Origin: Tubiluchus corallicola
Lineage: Eukaryota; Priapulida; Priapulimorpha; Priapulimorphida; Tubiluchidae
Assembly: GCA_030141605.1 (NCBI GenBank)
Contig: JAQGDQ010000027.1
Coordinates: 361,812 to 425,811, forward strand
Length of the DNA stretch: 64,000 nt
Direction: 5' to 3'
In this document: piece by piece, positions 11,601 to 24,588 of the stretch
Position numbering within the stretch: position 1 is the stretch's first letter
Layout of the letters: every line of letters begins with the position of its first letter
The notes under the pieces: generated by a model
The model's input: the letters and a program-made list of their open reading frames with translations, nothing else
Told to the model about the DNA's origin: nothing
The model's database searches: none
Made by a program: the position numbers and the translations under genes

Positions 11601-14600
11601 AAAGGTTAGATTTTCTTATAGCAAAGTTATCTAGAAACTAATTCAGAATGTGAAGTATTGGCTTTTTTAGTTTTTTGTACCCAACTGTCTAAATATGTCA
11701 TTTTGTACGCCATTTATTGTTGTCGTGGAATCTGTTTCTTCATGAATATTCATTGCTGTTATTGTTGCTATGGAAACCATTTTATTGTTAAAGTTTGGAA
11801 CACAGAGTAACTCTTTTGTGATATCACGATATAAAAACTGGCTAGAAACTCATTATATGAAGTGCAGTGAGAACAAAATAGGCGAAAGAGACAGCTGTAT
11901 AGATTTACATTACGAGCGAGTAACAGTATTAAATTTTTGTGATGGGTCTGCTGTATGGTATTTACCAATGTTTGACGAGCACATTAATATATGTAAAACT
12001 AATTTTCAAGCTTTTGTCTAATTTAAGTTTTTCTTGCTTTGTCTAATTTAAAAGTTTAACTAGAGATGGTTCTTGGCTTTCTCTTTTAAGTTAGTTTTGG
12101 GTATAACAGCTGATAAGCATTCTCTGTTTAGAATATTTTACAAGAAGATGACTGCAATATTTTTTTTTACACGTTTCTGAAAACTACGCTTTATTTTCAT
12201 TTGATATGACATTTGCTGTTTATTCAGCTTAGTATTACATACTGTTTTTCAAAATACAGATTATTTATGTTATCGTCCAATTTAAGCAAAATTCAAACAA
12301 CAAGTGCAGTTAACATTTGTGTAGAGTCCCTTGTGTTTGATTGCCTAATTGTTCAGCACAGAAGATTAGAAGGTTAAAAAAATTATTGAGAAATCCAGCT
12401 TTAAGCCAGACTTGAATCTGGAACTTTCGCACTCGTACTTTAATTACCTTAGCATCAAACCTCTAATGACTTGGTTCTCACTGCTTTTTTCTTGTCTCTT
12501 TGTGATTTGGCTGTTTCTACGTTTGGACATGAGATTTGAGCCCAACAATTTTCTAAATCGTTTTTTCCGTGCCTCTATTTTGGACTAATGTGAATAAATG
12601 AAATGTTGCTGAATTTTGAAACCAAACCAAGAAAGGTAATGTGGAAAGTCGGGACATAGCCTGTAATTGATTTGGTATTACTATTGACAGGACACAGGTG
12701 TACGTTCATACATGGGGCGTGTTGGCGAGGAAGATGTTGATGGTATTGACATGGCCTACAGAGTTGTAGCTGATCATGCCAGAACATTAACTATTGCTCT
12801 CAGTGATGGCGGTAGACCGGATAACGTTGGCCGAGGGTAAAACTATTGGTTTAGTAAAGAATTAATGTAATTATGTTTATTTACTGAAGTATCTAAATGT
12901 ACGCATGTTTTTTTGATATATAAATTGTATTTCATGATTTATTGCTTATATTGTTTGTTGATTAAATATTTTTTCCATTTGTATTTCACGTGTGTGACGT
13001 CTGATATTTTAAATCATTATAGAAAGGAAATGACTGGCATTGCAATTAGAAAAGTATTGGAATATTTTTAATTTCATGGTAATCAGATGGAGCGCATCAT
13101 TGTAGGTATGTGTTGCGGAGAATATTACGACGTGCTGTTCGATATGCTACTGAAAAACTCAATGCTAAGCCTGGATTCTTTGCAAGCTTAGTTGACGTGG
13201 TGGTGCAAATTCTGGTAAGTCTTACTTGTAAAAGCTTCAGCATATACTTACTTGTGTTGTAAACCTAATTTAGCAAGAATTGTGCTTTATTAAATTTTAA
13301 AGCACAAAAAACACTCTTCCGTAAATAAAGCTTGAAAAATTCGTCTTTAATTCTTATATTACTTAAATGCAGTCTTATTAAGCACAGAGCTTACATTAGC
13401 AGTAAGACTGAATAAAACTTGTAAATTTGAACTCCTGCAATGGCTTTTAGTCAGAGCCATTTTGAAGGTAAGTCGTTTGGAATAAGTTTAGGTAATATCG
13501 CATAAAGTTTGAAAAAATAATCAGAGCATTCGTAGCATCTGCTTCGTTAACTAACAATAAGTCTAAATTACTTTTATTGTCAATAATATTAACAATGTGT
13601 TTTTCTTATGGGTGAGCAGAGCACAATGAAATAGCGATACAGTGCTATTTTACTAGGTAGTGCGATTATTTTAAATTATTAAGAATTTTTTTCTAATTAC
13701 ATATGTCTTTCAAACAGGTAAACGTAATGCAAAGTGTAATATGTAGCTGTGTGTGGGAAGTTTTTTGGATGTAGTTTAAAATGCTCTTTTCTTCCTCTTT
13801 AGCTGTTTCGAAAAAGGTTTGTGTATTTTAGGGAAGAGTATAGGTTTACGTGATGTGTTTTTGTATTTTTGCAATACTTTTTGTGCTCAATTAGCATTAA
13901 CTGCTAAAATGCTTGATGAACATTTGCAGGGTAGTTGCTTTCCAGAAGTCACGAAAGACCCAGAATTGGTAAGTTGGGTTGTTTTAAATATTTTTACAGT
14001 TATTTGAAATGAAGCATTTTTTTGAGACGATTACCATCTTACGTAATTTTTGGGATTAGTACAAGTCAAAATGAACTTATAAACTGCAGAACACACTTAG
14101 AAGAATTTACTGAAGTGATACGAGTGACTTATAACCTCTACCTTTTTGTTAACTTTGTTACTATGTTTTGTTAATTATGTATTGGTAAGCAAGTGATAGC
14201 AAGAAACACGTAAAATCGCGAATTTGTCTAACATGTTTGAACATCATGTAATTACAACTTTAGCATACTGTTTGATGAACAGTATTTGGTAAAAGTATAT
14301 TGCTTGCCTCTCAGAACCTGCTGATTTTTTGAATGATACTGATTGTGTTGATTTTTGTACATGCAGGTGAAAGCTATTATTAATGATGAGGAAACACAGT
14401 TTTTGAAAACCTTGCTTCGTGGTGAAAGAATGTTCCACCGTGCTGTTGGAAAGCTAGAACCTAGTGCAGCCGTTTTGTCAGGTATGTTTTCAATAATTTC
14501 TAATTTCTTTCTATTATAATTTGCACTTCAATTGATAAGATTGCTTCATAACAACCAATTAATACTAGGTTTTACGTTAAAATATGTTGTGCACATAAGT

Positions 14601-17199
14601 GTGTTATATAAAACGTTACGAACAATGTTGTGCAGAGAAAGAGTAGATAACCACAAATTTGCTACATGTTTGGGTAGATGGAGAGTACTGTACGTACTGT
14701 GTGGATTATGTTTACAGGTATACGCATGAAATTAAACTATTGGAATTATACTTGTGCTTACTATGACGCTATATATATATGGTATTGTTTTGTATGAAAT
14801 ATTTATGATAAATAGTCTAAAGCTTTTTGCTTGACTTTATATAGCTATTCTGTATAACGATTGTTGCATGAGACATGTTGTGAAACAGGTGACGTCGCAT
14901 GGAGGTTGTATGATACGTATGGCTTTCCCGTGGATCTGACTACATTAATGGCCGAAGAAAAGGGACTTTCAATAAATATGGCTGAGTATGAAGATTGCAA
15001 AAAGCATGCCCAGGTATCCATTAACTAGATTTCAATTTATAGTATCTGTTTTGGGACTTCAAATCCCATCAAGAGAAGATAAACAGGCCACCTTATTTGG
15101 AAAAAACTAATGGAAGATGTTTAATTTAATCACTTAAATTTTTTGTTGTTTACTGAATATTATAAATACTACATGAATTCTTGCAGTTTGCATGTGCAAT
15201 GAGCCAAATTATAACTGAAAAATTAGTCCACTAAGTATTTTCATCTGTTAGTACTGTTCGACTAATTAGTATGCATATTTGTCTATTTAGCACTCGAGTT
15301 GAAGGGTTAAACTAGCAGTTTAGTTGTCTTTATACCTGCTGGTTTAATGGATGTGCTACTGCTTGCCACTGTGGTTGAAATTTTTGCACAAATAGCTTTA
15401 TAAGTTCCTGGTAACGTAGTTTATATACGTAGAACAAGTGAAAATGTGTTGTGCAGCTAGCTGATGAGAAGTAATTAATTTATGACATCTAGACAGTGTA
15501 TTTTAAATTAGATCATGTGAGATAAACGAGCACCTGCACATCACATGCTAGTCAGATGTCCCAATTTTATCACATGCCGTTGTTATAGCAGACTTGTCTA
15601 TTGTAATTAGAGTGAACAGAAATAGTCTGTTATATCCAAAGTTACATATAATGAGGTCCTTTATAACGAGAGGGTTCACTGTACCAAGCATTTCAGTTCG
15701 GCACTGCAAGCCAATTGGACAGTTTTGAGTTTATATGTCCGATTGTTCCTGTTTTCATGTATTACCTGTTTGAAAGGGAACATTATGTGCATATTTTTAA
15801 ACTTCCTTACCTTCATGCATACCATTTAATAATGTTGCTTAATTTTTTTGATAAATGTGTGTTAAAGTGTATGTCACAAAGCTTATTTTCATCATGTTTA
15901 CCTTGTTCACTGTTTAGGCAGCCAAATTATGAGTTAGACCTCAACCATATTTGTCATTTTTATAGCTGATTTCTCAAGGTACTGGAGGCGTTACTGATGA
16001 TGCTATTGACTTGGATGTTCATGCCATTAGCAACTTACAGGATAGGGGCATCCCGTTAACTGATGATTCTGCTAAGTATAATTATACTTATCACGGAGAC
16101 GTGCCTAAAGATGCCACGTATGGTAATTACTTTAAGAGGCAGTAATTGTCATTGTTCAAGTGATAATAATAATAATAATAATAGCTTAACAAAATAAACT
16201 GTTAATCGTTTAATCTTTGTGATTCAAGATTTCATTAATTTCAAAGCGATTATTAGATTTACTTCAGATACAATCATCATTCAAAGAGTTTTTCAGCTTT
16301 TTACTCTGTTATTATCATTGATTTTTATTCAGCTGTTAATGGGCTGAGAATCAAGTTTGATGTTGGTATGTTACAGATGTTCTTTAGATTTTGGAGCAGT
16401 AGCATGTGCAACAGCGGAAGTTAGGTAACATGGGTCTGCTTAGTAAGTGCCAGTTTAGGCTGTCACCATAGACCTTGTTTTTGAGAATAATCTAGGTGCT
16501 AGTCTTGCCACAACCATTCAACATTTGTAGCAACACCACTGTTAAACCTCACTGGCACTGTGGCTCAGTTTTTGTGTGTGTATCATAATTGTCATAACAT
16601 TTTACAATGCATGCTTTATGCTTATGTAGTTATTTTAATGTAGAGTTTGCAAGCTGTACGGGAACTGTTGTGGCTTTGCGCATGAACAAGGAGTTTGTGG
16701 AAGAGGTCACAAATCAAGAATGTGGTGTGCTTATGGATCGAACTTGCTTTTATGCTGAACAGGGTGGCCAGACATTTGACGAAGGGTTTATGGTCAAGGA
16801 AGGTGATGAGGTAAATAACTTAAATTTAATGGTAATATGCTTACCTTTATATTAGAAAGTTTACAGGGGCTTAAGATAGTGTAGTAAAGAAGTTAAAGAC
16901 GGACAAACTAGTTAACAGAAGTAGAAACTGGTGATATATCCACGCAACTAGAGGGCATGTTTGTGGTACAGAATAGAAAAATTGCTGTTTGCTGTTGTTA
17001 GACAAAAGCTGCAGTTAGTTAGTTCCAATTTTGCTACTTGGGTACTTTTTTGCTTTATCTTAATTTGTAAAAACACAAATTTCTTGCAGAAAGTGATAGT
17101 ATAGTGCTATACAAATGTTCATAATATATGCTTTATGATAAGTTAATGTGTACATTTATGGACGACTACTAAAAATATAGACTTCTACAAGCTACACTG

Positions 17200-17233
<34 letters not shown>

Positions 17234-20200
17234 CCTCTCTTGCTCCTTTTTTCTCTTTTTTCTCTTTCCCTTCTACTCTCCTGCTTTCCCTTCGTTTTTG
17301 TCAATCTCTCTCTACCTGATATATGCATGGAGTGGCAAATCAATGACTGAAGAAGCATTTCAGATTTCCATTGTAGTATCCAGTTAATTAGAACTGATTA
17401 TGTGTTTGCAACATGTTTGCCTATAAATGAATTTCAAATATTACGACAGTCAGTTTTTTTCCAGGTTTGCTAATTTTTCGTTCTAGGAAACAGAGTTTGC
17501 TGTTAAGAATGCGCAAGTGCGAGGTGGTTACATTATACATATTGGCAGCTTAGAAGGAACAGTACATGTGGGAGATAAGATGAAATTACAAATAGACCAG
17601 GTAAGACAGGAGTCCCTTCTAGGATGTCTCTGAGCAGTCTACAGGTTTTACACTGCGTATGCACTGTGGCCAAGAGGTACATGGACTGTAAACAACATGC
17701 TATGAACAATGAAGCTTATATACCATGAAGCGACTGCCTGTGAAGTTTTTGTTCACCATTAGACTTACGCATCAACTGAATACTGCACACACAAAGAATA
17801 AAACGTGTTTAACTTACGTTTTTACTGTAGCAATTTGACTACACTTATGTATAGCAGACAATGGTGTATTATAACCAGTGGTGCAGCTAAATTACTGTTA
17901 TATCCAACAAGCAATGTCAGGCACATTTAACCATATTGAATAATAATTAATGAATCACAAATGGTTAGAGCTGTTATAATTGTACCTCCTTAGAAGAATT
18001 GTGCAATAGAGGTTTTGTGTTGTTCCTATACTGCCGAATTATAACTTGCATTTTAGCCAATCAGAAGTGTAGAATTTTTCATTATATTAGACAAACTTGA
18101 ACAACATTTTCCCTCACAGTGTTAGCTGGCTATCTGAATATCTTATTTTTACAGGATCGTAGGAAATTGATAATGAACAATCACACGGGTACTCACATTC
18201 TCAACTTTGCTCTGAGAAAAGTATTAGGTGAAGCTGATCAACGGGGTTCCCTGGTTGCACCCGATCGTCTTCGCTTTGATTTTTCTGCTAAGGTTTGATT
18301 GATTTGATTTATAGTAGCATTTAAATAGAAGTAGTAATATGTTTCTGGAATTGATATCATTGTACTAGCATCAGGATGCAAATGAGATGCTGAGTTTTAA
18401 AAGGCATGACTGACAAAGAGAAAAGAAAGAGAAGTTTGAGGGAAGAGAGAAAGAAAGAGATAGAACAACAAATAAACATTTCTCATGTTTGGAAATTCCT
18501 CAGAACAGCTAGAATAGAAATAAGCATCTCACCTTTTGCCAATGATCAGATTAAGATTTGATATAGCACCAACAAAGAAAAAGAAAAAAACACACGTAAT
18601 AATACCAATTTAAAAACCAAAACTGTCAAAATGTACATATAGGCAACATAAATAATGATATCAAAATCTAAACTATAGAAGCTACAGTATATTTAATTTA
18701 CTTTAATTAACCAAAAATCATTTATCTATCTCAAAGTGTTCTTATTTGCTATAAGATCAATCTTGAATGACTATCACATGTAGTTATTTAACATTTAACA
18801 AATTTATTTAAAATGCATCATACAAATGGAGGTTCACTTATGGCGTTACGTACAAGTGCTTAACTTGTGCCGTTTTACTACTTTAGCACTAATGCAGAAC
18901 AATAAGTTTTATAGAATTGCACATCTGCATAATTCTGTTACTTTGCATTCTGGAAAAACATTGTACGCTATATAGTTCACACGTTTAATGCTACTCAAAT
19001 AATTTATCAGATATTAGTCACATTTTTAAGCTTAAAATTAGCATTTATTGGAGTGGGCATGTGGATTCGTTTCTTTCAATGTGCTTTTTCCTGTGCTTTT
19101 TCTGTCCTCTTATGCTACTTTGAAAGATATTACTTAATTATAGGCTGGAATGAAAGTGGAAGAGGTCAAAAGTGCAGAGCAACATGCACAAACCATGATC
19201 GAGAAAAATGAAGAGGTTTATGCGAAAGATTCTCCACTAGTCTTAGCAAAGGCCATACAGGGCCTAAGAGCTGTTTTTGATGAGGTAAGGTGATACTCAC
19301 ACATTAATTTCAATGAACTTTTTTTGTGTTTTTGTCTTTTATTTTAGTAATTAATAGAAAAATTATATGGTTTGTCAATGCCATGTGTTGTCAGTAGATA
19401 TTAGTAAATATATTTCTGTTTATTTGTGTGCTTTGCCTTTGCAATGCATTGTATAATGCAAGTGCTATGGATCATTAAAGTGATAACAACTGCTACGTAA
19501 TACTATATATAGATGATAAGAGCAGAAATGTTTATGTTTATATGATTAGTTATTATCATAGTTTTTAAACTGGAGTTGGATTTGAACTAGGAACTACTGA
19601 ATTACAAATCTGTGCCATCACTGTTAGACTACTCAGCCTCTTACTGTCGTAGGAGCTCTCAATTCAATTCTTAATGTATGTCACCAAAGATAACCGACAA
19701 GCCCAATACAGTAGGCGCCACTTAATAGACTCACTTTGGGACCGAAGTGTTTTGACCCAATTAACCGACTGAACCTATTAACCGATTGGTGTAGTATTAC
19801 TGGTATAGAAGTATGAGTCACCAGCTTACTATGCACTGCAAAGGTTTTCATGAATTTTAGAAATGAAATCAAGCAGCTGAAAATTAAAAAAATATATTTT
19901 GAAATATTAATTTATACAAATGAATTAGCAATAAGTTGAAAAGTATACTTATCTAAATCACACAAGACTGTATATTTACAAAAAATACGAAAATTCCTTC
20001 AAACTCAGCTGCTTCATTTCATTGTTTGCCTGCAGTTTTGCCTAAGCTTCTGCTTGTTATTGTGACATGGTTACAAACAAAACGGTACTTAACATGATTG
20101 TTTCTATGTATATTATAGGACAAAAGCGAATTAAGATGATGTAAAAGTCATAAAAGCTTATTAGTTTGTCTTAAATGCCAAAGTGTCTTAATGAAGCATG

Positions 20201-23200
20201 TGAAGGAAAAATATTGATTCAATTATGCAGAGTTATTTGAGGCAATTACCGACAGTTTTTATGTACATTAGAATAGAAGTGGCCTGCACCAGGCATTTTT
20301 GAGTCAATTAAACAATTGTCTATTAATGGTAAGCGGCAGCTACGGTATTTCGAAATGCTAATACATTGTGTTTTTTACAATACCTATGCACAGTGAGTTC
20401 AGTAACACTTAGCACTTCCAGTAATCTCCAAAATCCAATGTTAAAAAACTCATTGTTAAATGGGGAAAGGGGTGTATAAAAGTTCATTTTCATCAAGACT
20501 AATTCATTCTAAACGGTTCACCTCTTAGTGAAAGCTTACTGTACTGTTATTTCTGAGACTAAAATGTTTTTTCCAGACTTATCCTGATCCAGTTCGAGTA
20601 GTATCTATTGGTATAGCTGTGGAAAAATTGGAAAGTGATCCGAATGGTCCTGCTGGATCAATTACATCAGTAGAATTCTGTGGTGGAACGTTAGTATCGC
20701 ATGAAATTGTTTGCTTTTAGTAATAATGCATACTGTAACACTTTAAGTAATATTGTGGAAGTACTGATGTTCCTTCCTTCTACTTGCCTTCTAGTACAAA
20801 TTTTGCTGTTTTTAAGATTTTCAAGCTGAAGGATGCAGACAGTTTTAAACAGCCATTTCCACTTTATGAAAAGCAAATTAATTTTTAATTTAAATAAGCA
20901 AAGAAGCAGAAATGATTTTCCTTACCATCGACATCAACAACAATATGTGCCCTGGCTGCATTAGCCGACATTAACTTCACACAAAGCAAATCAAACCAGT
21001 TTTTTGAAACTCAAAATGCAATAGTGTCAAAAGTTGTCTGCATAAATATTTCAAGTATAAATGTGTAAATAAATATAATATTAGTTTAATAATAATAGTT
21101 TGTTATCCACAATTTACATACATGTTGAACAACAATGACAATATGTAACAATATCTAAGTCTTAAAAAACCAGGTATGTACGTGGGTACATGTGTAAAGC
21201 ACCCCAGTATGCGGAGAAAAGAAGAAATAGTACAAAAAATGCCGAAAGTACAAACAAGGAGATTGGTAAAGATAGTCAGAGTGACACAGAGTTGAAAACA
21301 GTATTGTGAAACAGTCTAGTTTAAATTGCGCATTAAAGAGTAAGTAATCAGAGAAAATCGAGTTTACAAAGCTACAACAAAGCACTAAAGAATGCCGAAT
21401 AAGCAAGCATAATTATTAGTAATTTTGAAAAATATTTTGTTTCAATTTTCTTTTGAATATAAAAATTGATCCTAAAAGTTTAATATATCATCATTTTTAT
21501 TTTATTTTTGTCCAAGTCATAATATGAAAATTATTCTTTAACAAATGCTGTCATTTTGCACTTTGTATTTTGTAGTCAGTTTTTAATAGATCAATTCTAG
21601 GTAATTTTCATGTAGACAAGCTTTTATTTACGTGCTGTATATAAACTCCGCTATTTCAAAATGTTGTCAGTGCCTGATTTTGGACTTAATTTAATGATAT
21701 TAAAAAATAATTTTTCATATTTTCAGCCATCTACGAAGGAGTGGACATGTTGGAGATTTCATTATCGCATCTGAGGAAGCTATTGCTAAAGGAATTAGAA
21801 GAGTAGTTTGTCTGACTGGATCTGAAGCCACTAGGGTAAAAATTTTAATTGTATTTTATTGTTGATCCATTGCATTTAAATTTTAAGTTACAAAATGCTA
21901 AATACCATGTCTTCAAACATTTGGACTGCAGCCTGCAGTCATTTTGTGTGATGGACTACACAAACAAAAAACCAGTTTCGTAGGCAGAGCCTACAGTATA
22001 GAAATTATTCACTACATTTTGGTTTCCTTGTAAATACATAATTAGTGAATAATTTCTGTACTGTAGGCTCTGCCTAGAAAACTGGTTATTTGTCTGTGTA
22101 GTCTATCTCTGATGCAGACTGCAGTCCAGATGTTTGGAGACATGTTTTTTTACCATTTTGTAACTTAAAGTTTTAAGAGAAGTTGTTTTCTTATTATAAT
22201 TTAAATTGTCTTTCTCTGTGCGTACAACATTGATACGAAAAAACCATGGTGTTAGTATTTTTTATGGTGCCTCATACGTTGTTTTGTAGGCGATACATCA
22301 TGCAGAATTACTGGAAAGTCAATTAGAACGAATCAGGAAAGAATTGCAGGAAAACTGTAAGACATATGAGCAGCAAAAGAGCGTGGTTAAACAGATTCTT
22401 GACTTAACAGATGTAAGCTGATCTCTTAGGTTTTTTATTTGTAACCATGGATAACTTAACTAGAATAAGTACTTTGGTACAATTTTTCCTCCCTCGCATG
22501 TAAAGGAGAGAAAAATGTTCCACCAGCAGAACATTTACACGGTGGAAATATCCAACAAATCTAGTTTCTTATTTTGATTTAAAAATATGACAATTTCAAT
22601 GAAAAATGAAAAATTCTTCTTGCTAATCTATGAGTGTAATTTTACAGGACATTTCAAAGTCTACAATACAGGCATGGAGGAAGGAAGAAATGCGAACGTC
22701 GTTAAAAAAGCTAAAAAAGCAACTAGATGATCTGGACAAAGCTGCAAAGGCAGCTGTGTTACAATCGGTGAGTACTTTTTTAACTATGTGATGCAATACT
22801 TCAGTGCCTAAAAAACTGCAGTGCAGTCATTAGTATTTTGAATAAGTGCATTAGCATTTTCTTGACTTTTAGGTGGTTGAAGAAGCAAAAAAGCTCATTG
22901 AAATGAATCCTGATGAGAAGATTGTCATACATCAATTTAATGCTGGCACTAATGCCAAGGTAATTTGTCTGAGCATTGTCGACTTGTCTACTAACCATTA
23001 GTAAAAAGGCTCTGTGTTTATTTCCTTGTGATCGGGTGGTCAATACTAAACGTTTGTGCTGTAATAAGGCATTGATAGCAGTGACAGATGGGCTCACAGT
23101 TATTAAATTTTGAAACCAAATTTGTCAGAAAAAAGAAAATGTAAAAAAGATGGAGCAGAGCCTGGATTTGAACCAGGAACAATTCGTTTACAATGTAAAT

Positions 23201-24588
23201 TTTTAAATGGTGAACTTAAAATTTTTATTTTTAGGCACTAGATGGAGCTGTGAAACAATTCAAAAGCCTTTCCCCTGGCACAGCTGTTATATTCTTTAGT
23301 GCAGACAACGATGCTGGAAAAGTGCTATGCATGAGTTGTGTACCTAAAGTACGTGTAACTTCACCCTTTTGTTTGATAAAAAAAAGTTTATTTATCCAGT
23401 TTAGTAGACAAGAATCATCATTGACGCTTTACTAAAAGCACTGGTCATTCATACTTCATTTTCCTATCTAGCTGTTAAAAGAGAACATGAGATCAACAGT
23501 ACTTTAAAGTTTTCTACTCTTGTCTGTGGTGGAGTATATAACTGCAAGCAGTTTTGTGCAATATGGAAAACCTTATAGCTGTCACAGTAAAATACAGACT
23601 AACATGACTGGTATTCCCTTTACAAGAAATGTGGTTTGAACTGCATAAACTATACGATTTGATATATTTTTGATAGTTGTGTGTTTGGGTAATCGAAGTT
23701 AAGCATTTAGAGCCTAGTGTGTATGTGGGTGTGTGAGTGCGGCATTCAGTCTCACTGGTACCTTTCCCTAAACTGGTTTTGGCAATGAGGAATACTGCTT
23801 CATCTTAAGAAAGGCTGCACATATCCGCTACTGGTACAGTCTGATCTCAGAGGAGTATCTTTAATAGGAGAGATAAGTATCGGTCCTACCTCAGCCATCT
23901 ACATTGCAAAAGTCCTTGCGGAACAAGTCAGTGAGCCAATATTGAATAATATATCACCCATTAAAATTGAAAGTGTCACAGGGAGGGCACTTTTCTGTGT
24001 TTTGATAGGGGTTTCAATTTGAAGAGTGCTGCATATTGCTGCTTACACTGAGGAGGGAACCCATAATGGTGCTGCAAAATATCTGTTTATTAGAGAATAA
24101 AAACATAAATTAACAAGTATGTATAAACTATTAGAATACTAAAATGTCCCCATGGTTTTAATGTAGTTGGTTTCAGTATTATTTTCTTCACTTGCGTGAA
24201 GGAAACCACAAACGTCCATACTAGCAGTGACATAATAACTATTATCCAAATGTTTTGATGACAACATTCGTCCTTGTCCAAGGTCATCAAAGTGTCAGAA
24301 CACAAAATAAATTAATCATTATGTTATTGCTAACATAGACACCTGTGTTTTCTTTCTATAGTGAATGGAGATATCATGACTTTGTAATTCATACTATAAT
24401 CTTTGTTTTAGGACATTGCTATGCAAGGTCTCAAGGCTAACGAATGGGTAACTTATGCTAGCTCCGTGTTGAATGGAAAGGGTGGCGGAAAAGAACTTGC
24501 TGCACAGTCCACTGGCACAAACATTGCTGCTTTGTCAGAAGCCATTAGTTTAGCGCGCAAGTTTGCAAAACTCAAACTGGGAACGTGA
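7195..24588 (+). CDS. AARS1: Alanyl-tRNA synthetase, cytosolic type, 22 coding exons, 970 aa
   Basis: Charges tRNA-Ala with alanine in the cytosol and clears mischarged Ser/Gly. Exons: 7195-7341, 8654-8842, 9607-9752, 10554-10745, 11460-11604, 12691-12836, 13106-13214, 13930-13968, 14367-14481, 14889-15013, 15966-16122, 16644-16810, 17487-17600, 18155-18292, 19144-19284, 20577-20689, 21727-21835, 22290-22412, 22648-22767, 22873-22959, 23235-23348, 24412-24588. All borders are GT/AG, phases agree, and the total is 2913 nt (970 codons plus stop); human AARS1 has 968. The class II core includes [15 protein letters not shown] (exon 2), [11 protein letters not shown] (exon 4) and motif 3 GMGLERI (about 242-248). 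The editing domain keeps HTGTH (H607, H611) and the zinc-site CGGTH (about 725-729, split across exons 16/17). A C-Ala domain ends with [14 protein letters not shown]. There is no mitochondrial presequence. The start [14 protein letters not shown] fits the family. A 39-nt microexon (exon 8) is present. Confidence 0.96.
8537..8652. repeat. (TA)n / (CA)n microsatellite abutting AlaRS exon 2
   Basis: Alternating TA runs flank a (CA)n block at about 8580-8606. The TA run continues to the TAG acceptor, so the 3' splice site of AlaRS intron 1 (exon 2 starts at 8654) has almost no polypyrimidine tract. Confidence 0.9.
9836..10020 (+). repeat. Degenerate tandem repeat in AlaRS intron 3
   Basis: Four to five imperfect copies of a unit of roughly 35-38 bases are seen. 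Each carries a variant of ttaggactgtgtttaataa followed by cttttccaata or similar. Copies become cleaner toward the right end. Confidence 0.65.
13400..13800 (+). repeat. Interspersed repeat, copy 1 (AlaRS intron 7)
   Basis: This segment shares a long series of matched blocks, in the same order, with 40080-40475: aaaac.tgtaa.ttt.aact.cc, then gccattttga.ggta, then aagtttgaaaaa.taatcagaacattcgta, then tctttc.aacaggtaa.cg.aatg, then gg.agttttttgga..tagttta. Neither copy codes for protein. It is a dispersed repeat family of unknown class, about 400 bp long, with no clear terminal repeats. Confidence 0.65.
15600..15681 (-). mobile_element. pogo/Tigger-like transposon end (fragment)
   Basis: Read on the minus strand from 15681 the sequence begins cagtgaaccctctcgttata and continues with a second near-copy of the tataatgaggt-type motif. 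This is the typical look of pogo/Tigger terminal inverted repeats. It is followed by TA at 15682-15683, the expected target dinucleotide. I could not place the other end. It lies in AlaRS intron 10. Confidence 0.4.
17203..17285 (+). repeat. (CT)n microsatellite
   Basis: A run of tctctctct with interruptions lies in AlaRS intron 12 and grades into pyrimidine-rich sequence. It is not next to a splice acceptor (exon 13 starts at 17487). Confidence 0.9.
19560..19645 (-). mobile_element. tRNA-like SINE fragment
   Basis: On the minus strand a TGAGTAGTCTAAC A-box-like block is followed about 45 bases later by agttcaaatcca, a near-perfect B-box (plus-strand complement 19578-19589). The piece is in AlaRS intron 15, just upstream of a MITE. 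It lacks the paired arms of a functional tRNA. Confidence 0.45.
19709..20345. mobile_element. 637-bp MITE with pogo/mariner-like ends, TA target duplication
   Basis: The left end reads cagtaggcgccacttaatag. The right end, read on the complement, gives ccgtagctgccgcttaccat then taatagac. The two are imperfect inverted repeats of about 27 bases. TA flanks both sides (19707-19708 and 20346-20347), as expected for Tc1/mariner/pogo transposition. There is no transposase frame inside, so it is non-autonomous. It lies in AlaRS intron 15. Confidence 0.6.
20391..20541. mobile_element. Small MITE-like element
   Basis: The left end (cagtgagttcagtaacactt) and the complement of the right end (cagtaagctttcactaagag) form imperfect inverted repeats. 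The element is about 151 bp and non-coding, lying just right of the 637-bp MITE and before AlaRS exon 16. Divergence makes the ends uncertain. Confidence 0.35.
21881..22169. mobile_element. Foldback (long inverted repeat) element in AlaRS intron 17
   Basis: The left arm begins ttttaagttacaaaatg and runs through catgtcttcaaacatttgga, gactacacaa and ccagttt..taggcagagcctac to gaaattattcactaa. The right arm, from about 22040, is its reverse complement (ttagtgaataatttc, gtaggctctgcctag, tgtgtagtc, tccagatgtttggagacatg, attttgtaacttaaa). Arms are about 125-130 bp with a short loop, so the transcribed intron could form a long hairpin. There is no coding capacity. Confidence 0.8.
23155..23215 (-). 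mobile_element. tRNA-like fragment with B-box
   Basis: On the minus strand, ggttcaaatccagg (complement of 23161-23174) is a consensus RNA polymerase III B-box. The upstream half does not form a tRNA. It is probably a SINE remnant in AlaRS intron 20. Confidence 0.35.

Noticed and set aside
23690-23880. 5S rRNA-like words (gaagttaagc...gagcctagtg, gtctgatctcagag) in AlaRS intron 21
   Set aside because: The words are out of order for one 5S gene, the C-box is poor and no 5S fold is possible; at best a very old 5S-derived fragment.
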